DNA from: Streptomyces caatingaensis
GTDB lineage: Bacteria > Actinomycetota > Actinomycetes > Streptomycetales > Streptomycetaceae
Reading direction: 5' to 3'
Assembly (NCBI RefSeq): GCF_001187435.1
Contig: NZ_LFXA01000004.1
Coordinates: 67,001 to 131,000, forward strand
Length of the DNA stretch: 64,000 bases
Position numbers and translations under genes: made by a program. Shown one piece after another: positions 8,645 to 16,636 of this stretch. How positions within the stretch are numbered: position 1 is the first letter of the stretch; each line of letters opens with the position of its first letter. Under the pieces are notes generated by a model. It saw nothing but the letters and a program-made list of their open reading frames with translations. It was not told the origin of the DNA and did not search any database.

Positions 8645-8933
8645 ACCCGGCTGCAACGCGCCCGGCCCCCGCCGGATTCCCGGTTCCTGCCGCCCCGGCT
8701 CCCGCCACCCCCGGGTAATAGGGTGGCCGGTGCACTCCCCGCCCCCGCCCCCGGCCCGCCCCGCCCCGCCCCGCCCCCCGGGAACTGATCCACCCGATCA
8801 TGGCGTCCCTCCTGCGGGAACAGGATCCCGGCACGGGCCGGCGATCCGCCCAACCCGCCTGTGACGGCGCTCACTTGAACTTGATCCGGAGCCGGGGACG
8901 GGGTTAGATTTCGCCTGACATTCGGTCACTTGT

Positions 8934-8955
8934 TCGACAAAGGCCGATTTGTCGA
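8934..8955. promoter_or_regulatory. inverted repeat, candidate operator
   Basis: TCGACAAA (8934-8941) and TTTGTCGA (8948-8955) are perfect 8-bp arms around a 6-base spacer, about 115 bases upstream of the C1 peptidase start. The position suits upstream regulation of that gene. No regulator is assigned. Confidence 0.4.
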
Positions 8956-9013
8956 TCCGGGCGGCCCCGGCACCTCCGCGCACCGCGCGTCCGGGGCACC
9001 CATGATTTCCGCG

Positions 9014-9037
9014 TGTATGTCAGGTCCCTGACATACA
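9014..9037. promoter_or_regulatory. 24-bp perfect dyad upstream of the C1 peptidase gene
   Basis: TGTATGTCAG (9014-9023) and CTGACATACA (9028-9037) are perfect 10-bp arms around GTCC. The dyad ends 31 bases before the ATG and just upstream of the Shine-Dalgarno AAGGGGG. Its low GC content against the background and its place suggest a repressor site in the promoter or 5' leader. A leader hairpin is the alternative. I cannot name the regulator. Confidence 0.55.
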
Positions 9038-9068
9038 GCGCTCCTGTCACACCAAGGGGGAAACACCC

Positions 9069-10019
9069 ATGAGCAGTGCCCGTCAGCAGACGAAGGGCCG
9101 CGGCACCCGGACGCGCGTGGCCGTCGCCATGTCCGCCGCCGCGACCATCGGCCTCACCTCCGCGGGGATCGCCCAGGCGAGCGCCGCCGACCGGTCCGGC
9201 CACGAGGAGACCGCCAAGAAGCCCCCGTTCGCCCTGGGCGCGCTGCCGTCCGCTCCGGAGCGGAGCGCCGTGGCGGCCGGCTCGGTCGAGGCGAGACTGG
9301 ACGCCCTGTCCCCCTACGGCGCCAAGGCCGGCGCCGCCAAGGCCAAGAAGGCGGGCCTGCCCGCGAGCGTCGACCTGAGCAAGTACGCGGCCGCCCCCGG
9401 CTACCAGGGCAACGTCAACTCCTGCGTCGCGTGGGCCATCGACTACTCCGCCTACAAGGTCCTCGAGGGCGTCCAGAAGATATCCGGCGGCCCCCAGGCG
9501 CCGATGTACACCTACGCCCAGATCGTCAAGGGCAAGAACATCCCCACCCCGTCCCGGGACCACTTCAACATCGCCATCAAGCAGGGCGTCGACTCCCGGA
9601 AGCACTACAAGCCGGGCGACTTCAACTACAAGACGCAGCCGTCGAAGGCCGAGCGGCGCAACGCCGCGCACTGGAAGCTGTCCGGCTACGTCCCGCTGCA
9701 CACGGGCAGCCGGATCCAGAACGACGTCAAGTCGTCGCTGGCCAAGGGGATGCCGGTCGTCATCATGATTCCGGTGCGGGACGACTTCTACTACCTGACG
9801 CCCAAGCAGGCGGCCTCCTACAAGTACTACCCGGGCCGCAACGCCAAGTTCATGGGCTACCACATGATCACGATCACCGGTTACAACAGCAAGGGCGTCC
9901 GGGTGGAGAACTCCTGGGGCAAGAACTGGGGCGACCGCGGCTGGGTCAACTTCTCCTGGAACTACCTCCAGAAGCAGGTCGTCGAGGCCGACGCCGTCGG
10001 CAAGATCGTCAAGCGGTAG
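9069..10019 (+). CDS. secreted papain-like (C1 family) cysteine peptidase
   Basis: The 316-residue product starts with a Sec signal peptide: basic GRGTRTR, then VAVAMSAAATIGLTSAGIA, with likely cleavage after AQASA near 40. The mature part has the papain layout. The catalytic Cys lies in NVNSCVAWA (C119), where the usual GQG oxyanion motif appears as YQGNVNS. The catalytic His is in GYHMITITGY (H265) and the Asn in ENSWGKNWG (N281). The long spacing and the Lys/Tyr-rich middle are those of bacterial C1 enzymes, which probably act on extracellular protein. ATG 9069 has AAGGGGG upstream. The gene stands alone behind a dyad-bearing promoter region. Confidence 0.85.
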   Translation: MSSARQQTKGRGTRTRVAVAMSAAATIGLTSAGIAQASAADRSGHEETAKKPPFALGALPSAPERSAVAAGSVEARLDALSPYGAKAGAAKAKKAGLPASVDLSKYAAAPGYQGNVNSCVAWAIDYSAYKVLEGVQKISGGPQAPMYTYAQIVKGKNIPTPSRDHFNIAIKQGVDSRKHYKPGDFNYKTQPSKAERRNAAHWKLSGYVPLHTGSRIQNDVKSSLAKGMPVVIMIPVRDDFYYLTPKQAASYKYYPGRNAKFMGYHMITITGYNSKGVRVENSWGKNWGDRGWVNFSWNYLQKQVVEADAVGKIVKR

Positions 10020-10076
10020 CCGCACCGCGCCCTCGGCTCCCACCCGACCCGACCGGGCACAGGATGTCGGGTCCCC

Positions 10077-10107
10077 GCGGTCACCCGCCGCCTAGCGTGG
10101 TGACCGC
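10077..10107. promoter_or_regulatory. inverted repeat flanking the -10 of the AraC-type gene
   Basis: GCGGTCACC (10077-10085) and GGTGACCGC (10099-10107) are perfect 9-bp arms. The 13-base spacer contains TAGCGT (10093-10098), a plausible -10. It lies 21 bases upstream of the regulator start, with GGAAGGGG as Shine-Dalgarno in between. Autoregulation is a reasonable inference. Confidence 0.5.
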
Positions 10108-10128
10108 AATCAAGGAAGGGGACCGGAC

Positions 10129-10989
10129 ATGCTGGACCGGCTCAACCGGGCCATGGAGCACATCGAGGAGCACCTCGACGGCACCGTCGACGTGACCGTC
10201 CTGGCGCGCACCGCGGCCACCTCGGAGTACCACCTGCGCCGGCTGTTCTCCGCGCTCGCGGGCATGCCGCTGTCGGAGTACGTCCGGCGCCGGCGGCTCA
10301 CCGTCGCGGGGGCCGAGGTGCTCGCCGGGCGCGAACCGCTGCTGGACATCGCGGTGCGCTACGGCTACGGCTCGGGCGAGGCCTTCACCCGCGCGTTCCG
10401 CGCCGTGCACGGCGTCGGGCCCGGCGAGGCCCGGCGCCACGGCGCGGAGCTCGTCTCCCAGCCCCGGCTCACCTTCCGTCTCACCGTCGAAGGGAGCAGC
10501 AGCATGCGCTATCGCATCGTCGACCGCCCGGAGTTCGCCGTCGTCGGCCTCAACGCCCGGATACCCCTGGTCCATTCGGGGCCCAACGCGGCGATGACCG
10601 ACTTCATCCGCGGCATCGACCCGCACACCGTGGAGCGTCTCGACGCCCTCTCGGACGAGGACCCGCGCGGCATCCTCTCGGTCTGCGACGGCCTCGACCC
10701 GAGCCGCGCCGAGGGCACCGCGTTCGACTACTGGCACGGCGTGATCACGTCCGCGCCCGCCCCCGAGGGCACCTCGTCCCTGCCCGTCCCCGCCGGCACG
10801 TGGGCGGTCTTCACCACGTCCGGCCCGGCGCCGGAGGCCATCCAGCTCCTGTGGCGGGACGTCTTCACCGAGTGGTTCCCCTCCAACCCGTACCGCAGCC
10901 GGCCGGGCCCGGAGATCCTGCGCACGCGGCTCTCCGCCGACAAGTCCGAGGCGGACGCGGAGCTCTGGCTCCCGGTGGAACGGGCGTGA
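10129..10989 (+). CDS. AraC-family regulator with GyrI-like effector domain
   Basis: The protein has 286 residues. Residues 1-105 form the double helix-turn-helix of the AraC family (LARTAATSEYHLRRLFSALA, then IAVRYGYGSGEAFTRAFRAV). From about 125 on there is a GyrI-like/SOUL-type small-molecule binding domain (MRYRIVDRPEFAVVGLNARI, later AGTWAVFTTSG and WFPSNPYR). Such proteins respond to hydrophobic or cationic compounds and usually activate efflux or detoxification genes. No obvious target gene adjoins it, and the dyad over its own promoter suggests autoregulation. The ATG at 10129 has a good Shine-Dalgarno (AAGGAAGGGG). Confidence 0.9.
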   Translation: MLDRLNRAMEHIEEHLDGTVDVTVLARTAATSEYHLRRLFSALAGMPLSEYVRRRRLTVAGAEVLAGREPLLDIAVRYGYGSGEAFTRAFRAVHGVGPGEARRHGAELVSQPRLTFRLTVEGSSSMRYRIVDRPEFAVVGLNARIPLVHSGPNAAMTDFIRGIDPHTVERLDALSDEDPRGILSVCDGLDPSRAEGTAFDYWHGVITSAPAPEGTSSLPVPAGTWAVFTTSGPAPEAIQLLWRDVFTEWFPSNPYRSRPGPEILRTRLSADKSEADAELWLPVERA

Positions 10990-11006
10990 CGCCCGGGCGG
11001 GCGCCC

Positions 11007-12161
11007 CTACGGACGGGGGCGCCCGCCCGAGGGCTTCCGGTTCCCGGCCCGGGAGAGCAGACGCACCATGGGTTTCTCCACGCCTTCGTGCAGGAACACC
11101 GCGCCCAGCAGGGCCACCGAGGCCACCAGGCCCAGGTGCAGGGTCAGTGGAACGGCGATGCCGTGCACACGGAAGAAGTGCCGGACGCTGAAGATCACCA
11201 ATTCGTGGACCAGGTAGAAGGCGAACGAGATCTCCCCCAGGTACACGATGAAGCGGTTCCTGAAGGGAGACGGCTCGCCGCGTAGGTCCGTCCGCGCCGC
11301 CGCCGCGATGGTCAGGGTGAACGGGACGACGGTGCACGACGCCCAGTGCCAGTTGTACGGGAGGACGTGCGTGATCCCGAAAACGGTCACCGTGGCCAGG
11401 GCCAGGCTCGCCACCAGGCCGGGACCGCGCCAGGCCCCGCTCTTGACCAGGAAGGCCAGGGCCACGCCGAGGACGAACTCGGGCAGCCGGACGGGGGGCT
11501 GGATGTAGAGCAGGAACTTCGCCTCCCAGCCGGTCGCCCCGGCGAGCCACCGCACGCCGAGCGGGTACAGGGCGACGGCCAGGTTGCCGCCCACGACCAC
11601 CGCCCAGAGGCCGCGCGAGGTCAGCCGCCGCAGCAGCGGGACGAAGAACGGGAAGGCGAGGTAGAAGAAGAACTCACAACTCAGCGACCACGACACGCCG
11701 TTGTAGCCGAACCACCAGTCGTGCCGGTCCGGCACCCACGTCTGGACGAGCCCCAGGTTGCCCACCGCGACGGCGGGGTCCAGGGTCCTGCCCATCCAGA
11801 CCAGCATGAGCACGGCCAGGCAGAACGTCACCGCATGACTGGGATAGATCCGGACGAAGCGCCGCCACAGGAACTGCCGCGCGGTGTCCCGCGGCCGGGC
11901 CGACCAGGCCAGGACGAAGCCGGAGAGGATGAAGAAGAACGAGACGGCCGAGGGGCCGGCGTACGTGAGCTCCTTGATGCGGTACACGTGCCGGGCCGTG
12001 CCCGAGGCGCCCTGCTCGTAGGCGAAGTGGTAGCAGAACACGAGGAAGGCCGCGCACCAGCGCAGGCCGGTGAGGGAGTCCAGGCGCACCCGGGCGGGTG
12101 CGGGGGTGGATGCCGGCGACGTCGTCGTGGCCGGCGCGGCGGCCGGGGCCGGAGCCGTCAC
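11007..12161 (-). CDS. acyltransferase 3 family membrane protein (OafA/YrhL type)
   Basis: This protein (about 384 residues) has roughly ten hydrophobic segments and the acyltransferase-3 signature: RLDSLTGLRWCAAFLVFCYH with the conserved Arg and His, FFFILSGFVLAWS, RRFVRIYPSH, and a late SFAFYLVHELVIF. It would O-acylate an extracytoplasmic carbohydrate or lipid; the acceptor is unknown. GTG 12161 is preferred because GGAGT lies just upstream; TTG 12221 gives 20 more Arg/Pro-rich residues. The Ala/Pro/Thr-rich N-terminus (PAPAAAPATTTS) is a cytoplasmic tail. It is transcribed away from the AraC gene, and the two genes converge. Confidence 0.85.
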   Translation of the reverse strand: MTAPAPAAAPATTTSPASTPAPARVRLDSLTGLRWCAAFLVFCYHFAYEQGASGTARHVYRIKELTYAGPSAVSFFFILSGFVLAWSARPRDTARQFLWRRFVRIYPSHAVTFCLAVLMLVWMGRTLDPAVAVGNLGLVQTWVPDRHDWWFGYNGVSWSLSCEFFFYLAFPFFVPLLRRLTSRGLWAVVVGGNLAVALYPLGVRWLAGATGWEAKFLLYIQPPVRLPEFVLGVALAFLVKSGAWRGPGLVASLALATVTVFGITHVLPYNWHWASCTVVPFTLTIAAAARTDLRGEPSPFRNRFIVYLGEISFAFYLVHELVIFSVRHFFRVHGIAVPLTLHLGLVASVALLGAVFLHEGVEKPMVRLLSRAGNRKPSGGRPRP

Positions 12162-12291
12162 CGGACTCCGTCCCGGCCGGCCGGTATGAGGCGGAGCGGT
12201 TCGTCGGCGCGCCCGACGCAACGAGCAAGCATGCTGTTCCTTTCTGCGTTCACCCTCGGCATTCGCTGCGACGGACCGTACTCGACCGCGT

Positions 12292-12807
12292 TCACGCGGA
12301 CCGGTCCGGCCCCGCGGCCAAGTCGGCGTACAGCCGGGACAGCAGCCTGGACTTGAGGACGTCGAACTCGTCCCGCGTCAGCTTCCCCTCGTCCAGGAGC
12401 CGCGCCAGGGACTCGACACCGGCGACGGCGTCCAGCGGGCCGGGCGGACGGGACGTCCCCGTCGCCGCCAGGTGCCTTTGCGCGAGCACCGCCTCGACCG
12501 CCTTTCTGAGCGCCTCGAAAGCCGGTTGCTGCCGGTGCGTGAAGAGCAGGGCGTTCCCGCCGCCCGCCGCGTTCCGTGCGTGCCGCCCGAACAGCGGGCG
12601 CCTCTCACCGGCACCGGCCGGGACGAACTGAATGCACCCGAGCCCGATGCGCCGCCCCGCCGGCCGCCAGCGGATGGCCCCCAGCTGAAGAACCGGAATG
12701 CGCTTCTCACTCCGCCCGGGGGTTCCGCCGGGGAGCAGCCCGTCATGAATCAAGGTGAGGAATGAGCCGTCGAATCCGACGAGGCCGCCCCGCCCTTCAG
12801 CCCACAT
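12292..12807 (-). CDS. DUF4429 domain protein with C-terminal SHOCT motif
   Basis: The product of 171 residues matches the streptomycete DUF4429/SHOCT type. Seen are GGLVGFDGSFLTLIHDGLLP, a basic EKRIPVLQLGAIRWRPAG, and a second half with NALLFTHRQQPAFEALR. The C-terminal SHOCT-like helix pair is VESLARLLDEGKLTRDEFDV followed by LKSRLL. SHOCT motifs are short oligomerisation helices; the molecular role is unknown. ATG 12807 follows GGGAG at a good distance; an upstream in-frame TTG at 12852 is less likely. The gene stands alone, 130 bases from the acyltransferase gene. Confidence 0.75.
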   Translation of the reverse strand: MWAEGRGGLVGFDGSFLTLIHDGLLPGGTPGRSEKRIPVLQLGAIRWRPAGRRIGLGCIQFVPAGAGERRPLFGRHARNAAGGGNALLFTHRQQPAFEALRKAVEAVLAQRHLAATGTSRPPGPLDAVAGVESLARLLDEGKLTRDEFDVLKSRLLSRLYADLAAGPDRSA

Positions 12808-14037
12808 GTCGCACTCCCACGAACTCCCCCGCTGTCCGTTGTCCACGGACAACGCCCGCCGCCTGGTCGACTCTTTCGTTCAGCCGATCGTCCGGCACCG
12901 GTGCGCCGAAGAATTCCCCCCGTTCACGCGCTCACCGGTTCCGCAAAGTCGGCCGCGGCAAAACCTATCACCGGCGGTGGCTCGCGGACGGGGGCCGTGC
13001 CCTACACCGAAAGCCCTAAGCCCTGTGTGCCGGCGAGCACTCGGCAGTACATGATTGAACGGCCGGAAAGCTTTTTACGGGTGGCAGTCTCCCCTTGAAA
13101 AAACCTTCCGGTCACGGCACGGGCGGCCCCGCGCGCCAGGGGCGGGCGGACCTTCGCAACAGCCGGTCCCCGGCGAGGGCCGAGGTGAGGGAAACCCAGG
13201 CGGGACGGGTAATTGGAGGGCGCGGCGGGGGTTGTTTGCCATCCCTTATCGACGCCATGTCCCGTACGCCGCCGGTGGCCTCGAGGCAGTCCCCGTCACC
13301 CGCACTGTGCGTGGACTTTCTCCGGACAAGGCCGCTCAGTGTCCGCATGTGCCGAGTTCCTCTGCCTGTTGTTCGATCATCGCAAGGGACGGCTTGATGG
13401 GAAGCGCCGGCGCGTGCACCACGTCGTAACGACGGGAATGCCGGAGGCGTGACAGCCCGCGGCATAAGGCAGGCCCTGCACCTCGACATTCGACGTGTGC
13501 GCCGCCTCAGAACACGGAGAAGCTGTTCACGCATCGCAACCGCCCCACCCACAGGACGGCGCAGCACCGCCTCGTCCGGAATGGACCTCAACAGCGGCGG
13601 GTCGGGCCTTTCAAGGAGCTTCCGCCGGCTGAGCCTGCGCCGCCTCGCGGTCCACCTCCTCGGCGGACAGCCAGGGCTGCGCGTCTTTCTGCCCGGCGAC
13701 GGCCGATCCGACGCTTTCGCAACGTCGAGCCGTACAGGGCCGGCAAGGACGCCGACGGGTCAAGTTCCTTGAGTGCAGGGACGGTTGGCACCCATTGACG
13801 TCGCGCGCCACCGTGAACGTTACCGCTGGTGAGCGTAGCGCCACTCCCCGATGCCGGATACGGAAACGGAGCGCCGCAGACCCGCTCGGCGAGGCCGGGA
13901 CGCCGACGACGGCGATGGGGCGCCATCTGCGCGAGGCGCATCGCGCGTGATCGCGAGGGCGGGCCGGCGCGCTCGCCCCTCGCCACCCCGGCGGCTTACG
14001 CTCGAAGTACGGCCTGCAGGGACAAGGAGGTCGGACC
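12808..14037. other. 1.2 kb region without a convincing gene
   Basis: Short open frames occur on both strands, but none has a recognisable domain, a good start or an even protein composition. The stretch 13040-13115 is less GC-rich than its surroundings (contains AAGCTTTTTACGG and TTGAAAAAACC), as is common for promoter DNA. A 46-codon ORF at 13257-13397 is listed separately. The region could be decayed coding sequence or non-coding RNA; I see no structure that decides this. Confidence 0.4.
13257..13397 (+). CDS. possible 46-residue leader-peptide-like ORF
   Basis: The ORF contains LCVDFLRTRPLSVRMCRV. The pattern VDxLR followed by CR recalls the short putative leader peptides (HVDLxR...CR) found in Streptomyces upstream of sulphur-metabolism genes. 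Unlike those, it is long, has no adjacent sulphur gene and lacks a Shine-Dalgarno. TTATCG lies 5 bases before the ATG. The match may be chance. Confidence 0.25.
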   Translation: MSRTPPVASRQSPSPALCVDFLRTRPLSVRMCRVPLPVVRSSQGTA

Positions 14038-14352
14038 ATGTTCTACGTCCTGCTGGCACACCACAGCCCCGAGACCTGTCCGACGAGCCACGCGAAGACG
14101 CGGGAGCTGCTGCTGCGGATGGCGCCGGAGATTCCGGGGATCGCCGGGAAGGCCGGTGTGAGCATCGTGGCCGGGCCCTTCGTCAACCGGGAGCACACGG
14201 TCGTCATGATCGTCGAGGCGGAGAGGCCGGAGAGTGTCGACCGGTTCCTCGTGGAGAGCCGCATTCCGCAGTGGAACCGGGTGCACATCCTGCCCTCGCT
14301 GAGGATGGAGGAGGTCATGGACGAGGTACGGGAGGCGGCACCGCTCTTCTGA
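14038..14352 (+). CDS. small conserved protein, likely ferredoxin-like alpha/beta fold
   Basis: This protein of 104 residues begins with MFYVLLAHHSPETCPTSHAK, continues with GVSIVAGPFVNREHTVVMIV and ends with LPSLRMEEVMDEV. The beta-alpha-beta-beta-alpha-beta pattern is that of small dimeric alpha/beta-barrel proteins. I cannot give a function. The start is well supported: AAGGAGGTCGG sits immediately upstream of ATG 14038. It is followed after 98 bases by the ATPase gene on the same strand. Its stop codon lies inside a 19-bp tandem duplication. Confidence 0.7.
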   Translation: MFYVLLAHHSPETCPTSHAKTRELLLRMAPEIPGIAGKAGVSIVAGPFVNREHTVVMIVEAERPESVDRFLVESRIPQWNRVHILPSLRMEEVMDEVREAAPLF

Positions 14353-14380
14353 GACCGCTCTCCTCTTCTGAGACCGCTCT
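14344..14380. repeat. 19-bp direct duplication spanning a stop codon
   Basis: CTCTTCTGAGACCGCTCT occurs at 14344-14361 and again at 14363-14380, one base apart. The first copy includes the TGA of the preceding gene. It looks like a recent slippage or duplication event with no obvious function. Confidence 0.9.
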
Positions 14381-14450
14381 TCCGGGTCCGGCGGCGCCCC
14401 TCACTAAGCTGGTCGGCCGGCCTCCGCGGAGAAGGGTGACCAGCAGCATC

Positions 14451-16133
14451 ATGGCGTACGGCACAGACCGGAACGGCGACCTCCAGGCGACCCTGCGCCG
14501 TCTCGACGGCGCGCCCTACGGGCGGTACAAGTCGCTGGCCGGGCGGTGGGACGTCGCCGGGGTCGCCGTGGAGCTCGTGCGGGCGCAGGCCGATCCGTAC
14601 GCGCCGCCCGCGCGGGTGGCGGTGCACGTGCCGGCGTCCGTCGCCGGGTTTCCGGCCGGGCTGTACGGGACGCCGCTGCGGCGGCGGGCGCTGGCGGGGT
14701 TCCTCGCCCGGCGGGCGGCGGCCGAGGCCGGTGACGGGGTGCTGGTCGACGGGGGCGGGCAGGAGGTGCTGCAGCGCTCGTCCTGCCAGGTCGGGGCGGA
14801 CGGCGCGGTGACGCTGCGGCTGAACGTGCCGCTGCCGGGGCCCCGGCGCCGGATCGACGGGCGGGCGGCCGAGGAGATCCTGTGCCGCGGGCTGCCGCGC
14901 CTGGCCGAACGGGCCCTGCGGTACGAGGCGCTGGACGCGGACGCCGTGCGGCGCTTCGTGGAGACCGTCGAGGACTCCTGCGCCCTGCGCGACGCCCTCC
15001 CCGGCCTCGGCCTGGTCGCCTTCGTCGCCGACGGCGCCGTCCTGCCGCGCCGCAGCGGCGTCGACGACCGGCCCGCGCGGGGCGCGGGTGTCGTCCCCTT
15101 CCGCTCCCCCGACGCACTGCGGGTCACCGTCGGACTCCCGCACGCCGGCGCCGTGTCGGGGATGGGCGTGCCGGAGGGCGTCACGCTCGTCGTCGGCGGC
15201 GGCTTCCACGGGAAGTCGACGCTGCTGCGGGCGCTGGAGAGCGGGGTGTACGACCATGTCCCGGGCGACGGGCGGGAGTTGGTGGTCGCGCGGCACGAGA
15301 CGGTGAAGGTGCGCGCCGAGGACGGCCGCCGGGTCGAGCGGGTGGACCTGCACGCGTTCGTGAGCCATCTGCCGACCGGGCAGGACACGACGGACTTCCG
15401 TACGGACAACGCGTCCGGCTCCACCTCCCAGGCCGCGTCGATCGTGGAGGCCGTGGAGGCGGGGGCACGGGTGCTGCTCGTCGACGAGGACACGGCCGCC
15501 ACCAACCTGATGATCCGGGACGCCCGGATGCAGGCGCTGGTGGCCAAGGCCCGGGAGCCGCTGACACCGTTCGTGGACCTGGTCGGCTCCCTGCACCGGG
15601 ACCACGGGGTCTCGACGGTGCTGGTCATGGGCGGGTCGGGCGACTACATGGAGGTCGCCGACCGGGTCGTGATGATGGACGGCTACCGTCCCGCGGACGT
15701 CACGGCGCGGGCCAGGGAGCTGGCCGCGGTCCCGACGGGACGCCGCGCGGAGGCGGACGCCTTCCCCGCCGTCGTCCACCGTCGCCCCGATCCGGCGTCC
15801 GTGGACGGCACGGTCCGCGGCCGGCTGCGGGTGACGGCCCGGGGCACGGACGCGCTCGTCCTGGGCGAGCACACCGTGGACGTCCGCGCGCTGGAGCAGA
15901 TCACCGACTCGCGACAGGTCGTCGGCGTCGGCCTGGCCCTCGGCCTGCTCGTGCGCGCCGGGCACCTGGACGGCCGGCGCACGCTCTCCGCCGCCCTCGA
16001 CCTCCTCGACCGCCAACTCGCCGAGGGCGTCGCCCCGTTGCTGGCCCTGCGCGACGAGGACTTCGCCCTCCCCCGCCGCTTCGAGGTCGCGGCGGCCCTG
16101 AACCGGCTGCGGACGCTGACCGTGGTCCGCTGA
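14451..16133 (+). CDS. ABC-class ATPase of the COG3044 type
   Basis: This soluble protein of 560 residues has a single ATPase core: Walker A in GGGFHGKSTLLRAL (about 250) and Walker B in VLLVDEDTAATN (about 345). A long N-terminal region contains YGRYKSLAGRWDVAG and ends with VPEGVTLVVGGGF. After the core come SGDYMEVADRVVMMDGYRP and a helical tail. This matches the predicted ABC-class ATPases (DUF2791/COG3044) found in scattered bacteria and archaea; they have no membrane partner and their role is unknown. No transporter gene is adjacent. ATG 14451 begins the conserved N-terminus; the Shine-Dalgarno is weak. It is followed after 57 bases by a small membrane protein. Confidence 0.8.
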   Translation: MAYGTDRNGDLQATLRRLDGAPYGRYKSLAGRWDVAGVAVELVRAQADPYAPPARVAVHVPASVAGFPAGLYGTPLRRRALAGFLARRAAAEAGDGVLVDGGGQEVLQRSSCQVGADGAVTLRLNVPLPGPRRRIDGRAAEEILCRGLPRLAERALRYEALDADAVRRFVETVEDSCALRDALPGLGLVAFVADGAVLPRRSGVDDRPARGAGVVPFRSPDALRVTVGLPHAGAVSGMGVPEGVTLVVGGGFHGKSTLLRALESGVYDHVPGDGRELVVARHETVKVRAEDGRRVERVDLHAFVSHLPTGQDTTDFRTDNASGSTSQAASIVEAVEAGARVLLVDEDTAATNLMIRDARMQALVAKAREPLTPFVDLVGSLHRDHGVSTVLVMGGSGDYMEVADRVVMMDGYRPADVTARARELAAVPTGRRAEADAFPAVVHRRPDPASVDGTVRGRLRVTARGTDALVLGEHTVDVRALEQITDSRQVVGVGLALGLLVRAGHLDGRRTLSAALDLLDRQLAEGVAPLLALRDEDFALPRRFEVAAALNRLRTLTVVR

Positions 16134-16190
16134 CGGCTCGCGGGGCCGCCGGGGTGGACATCCGTTCGGCCAGCCGTCAGGCTGCCCCCC

Positions 16191-16502
16191 ATGGAGGTCG
16201 TCTTCTTCATGACGCTGCCCGGGCTGGTGGTCCTCCTGACGATCGTCGCCTTCGCCGACCAGGTGCTGCTGCGCGCGGGCCGGGCCGGGTTGCTGCCGTG
16301 GCGGAACGCGGGCCGGCGTGGGCAGGTGTCGGCGACCGGGTTCGAGCAGTTGCACGCGACGTTCTCGCAGGGGAAGCAGAACGAGCTGAGGGAACGGCGG
16401 AGTTCGCTCGTGATGCGGGACGACGAGGAGGACGGGGATCCGCCGTGGTCGACGGTGGACCTGGCCGCCGGGAAGGCCGTCATCAGGCCGCCGAAGCGGT
16501 GA
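16191..16502 (+). CDS. small single-span membrane protein (DUF6191-like)
   Basis: This protein of 103 residues has one N-terminal hydrophobic segment (FFMTLPGLVVLLTIVAFADQ). A basic RAGRAGLLPWRNAGRRGQ follows, then a conserved soluble tail (SATGFEQLHATFSQGKQNEL and LVMRDDEEDGDPP). This closely resembles a Streptomyces family named DUF6191, recalled from memory. The function is unknown. The ATG has no Shine-Dalgarno; CAGGCT lies 7 bases upstream, so a leaderless start is possible. Confidence 0.65.
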   Translation: MEVVFFMTLPGLVVLLTIVAFADQVLLRAGRAGLLPWRNAGRRGQVSATGFEQLHATFSQGKQNELRERRSSLVMRDDEEDGDPPWSTVDLAAGKAVIRPPKR

Positions 16503-16636
16503 GGGGTCCGCTCGTCGCCGGCGGGGACGGGGTCCGCGGGGAGGCGGGGGACGGGGTCCGCCGCTTATCATCGACGCTTGTGCACGGCGGGGGCTCGTCC
16601 CGTTCGAGGAGAAGACGGGGAACGGGTGGTTCTGCT

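Larger units (their letters stand above)
8645..9068. other. 424-bp divergent intergenic region with two dyads
   Basis: The region separates the divergent monooxygenase and C1 peptidase genes. Its left part is C-rich (runs of CCCCG near 8745-8780). The right part is less GC-rich and carries the two inverted repeats listed separately, then AAGGGGGAAA as ribosome binding site for the peptidase. No small gene is evident. Confidence 0.6.

Noticed and set aside
12808..14037. Several overlapping short ORFs, for example near 13588-13986 and 13611-14039
   Set aside because: No Shine-Dalgarno, no domains, Arg/Pro-rich composition and mutual overlap on both strands point to chance open frames.
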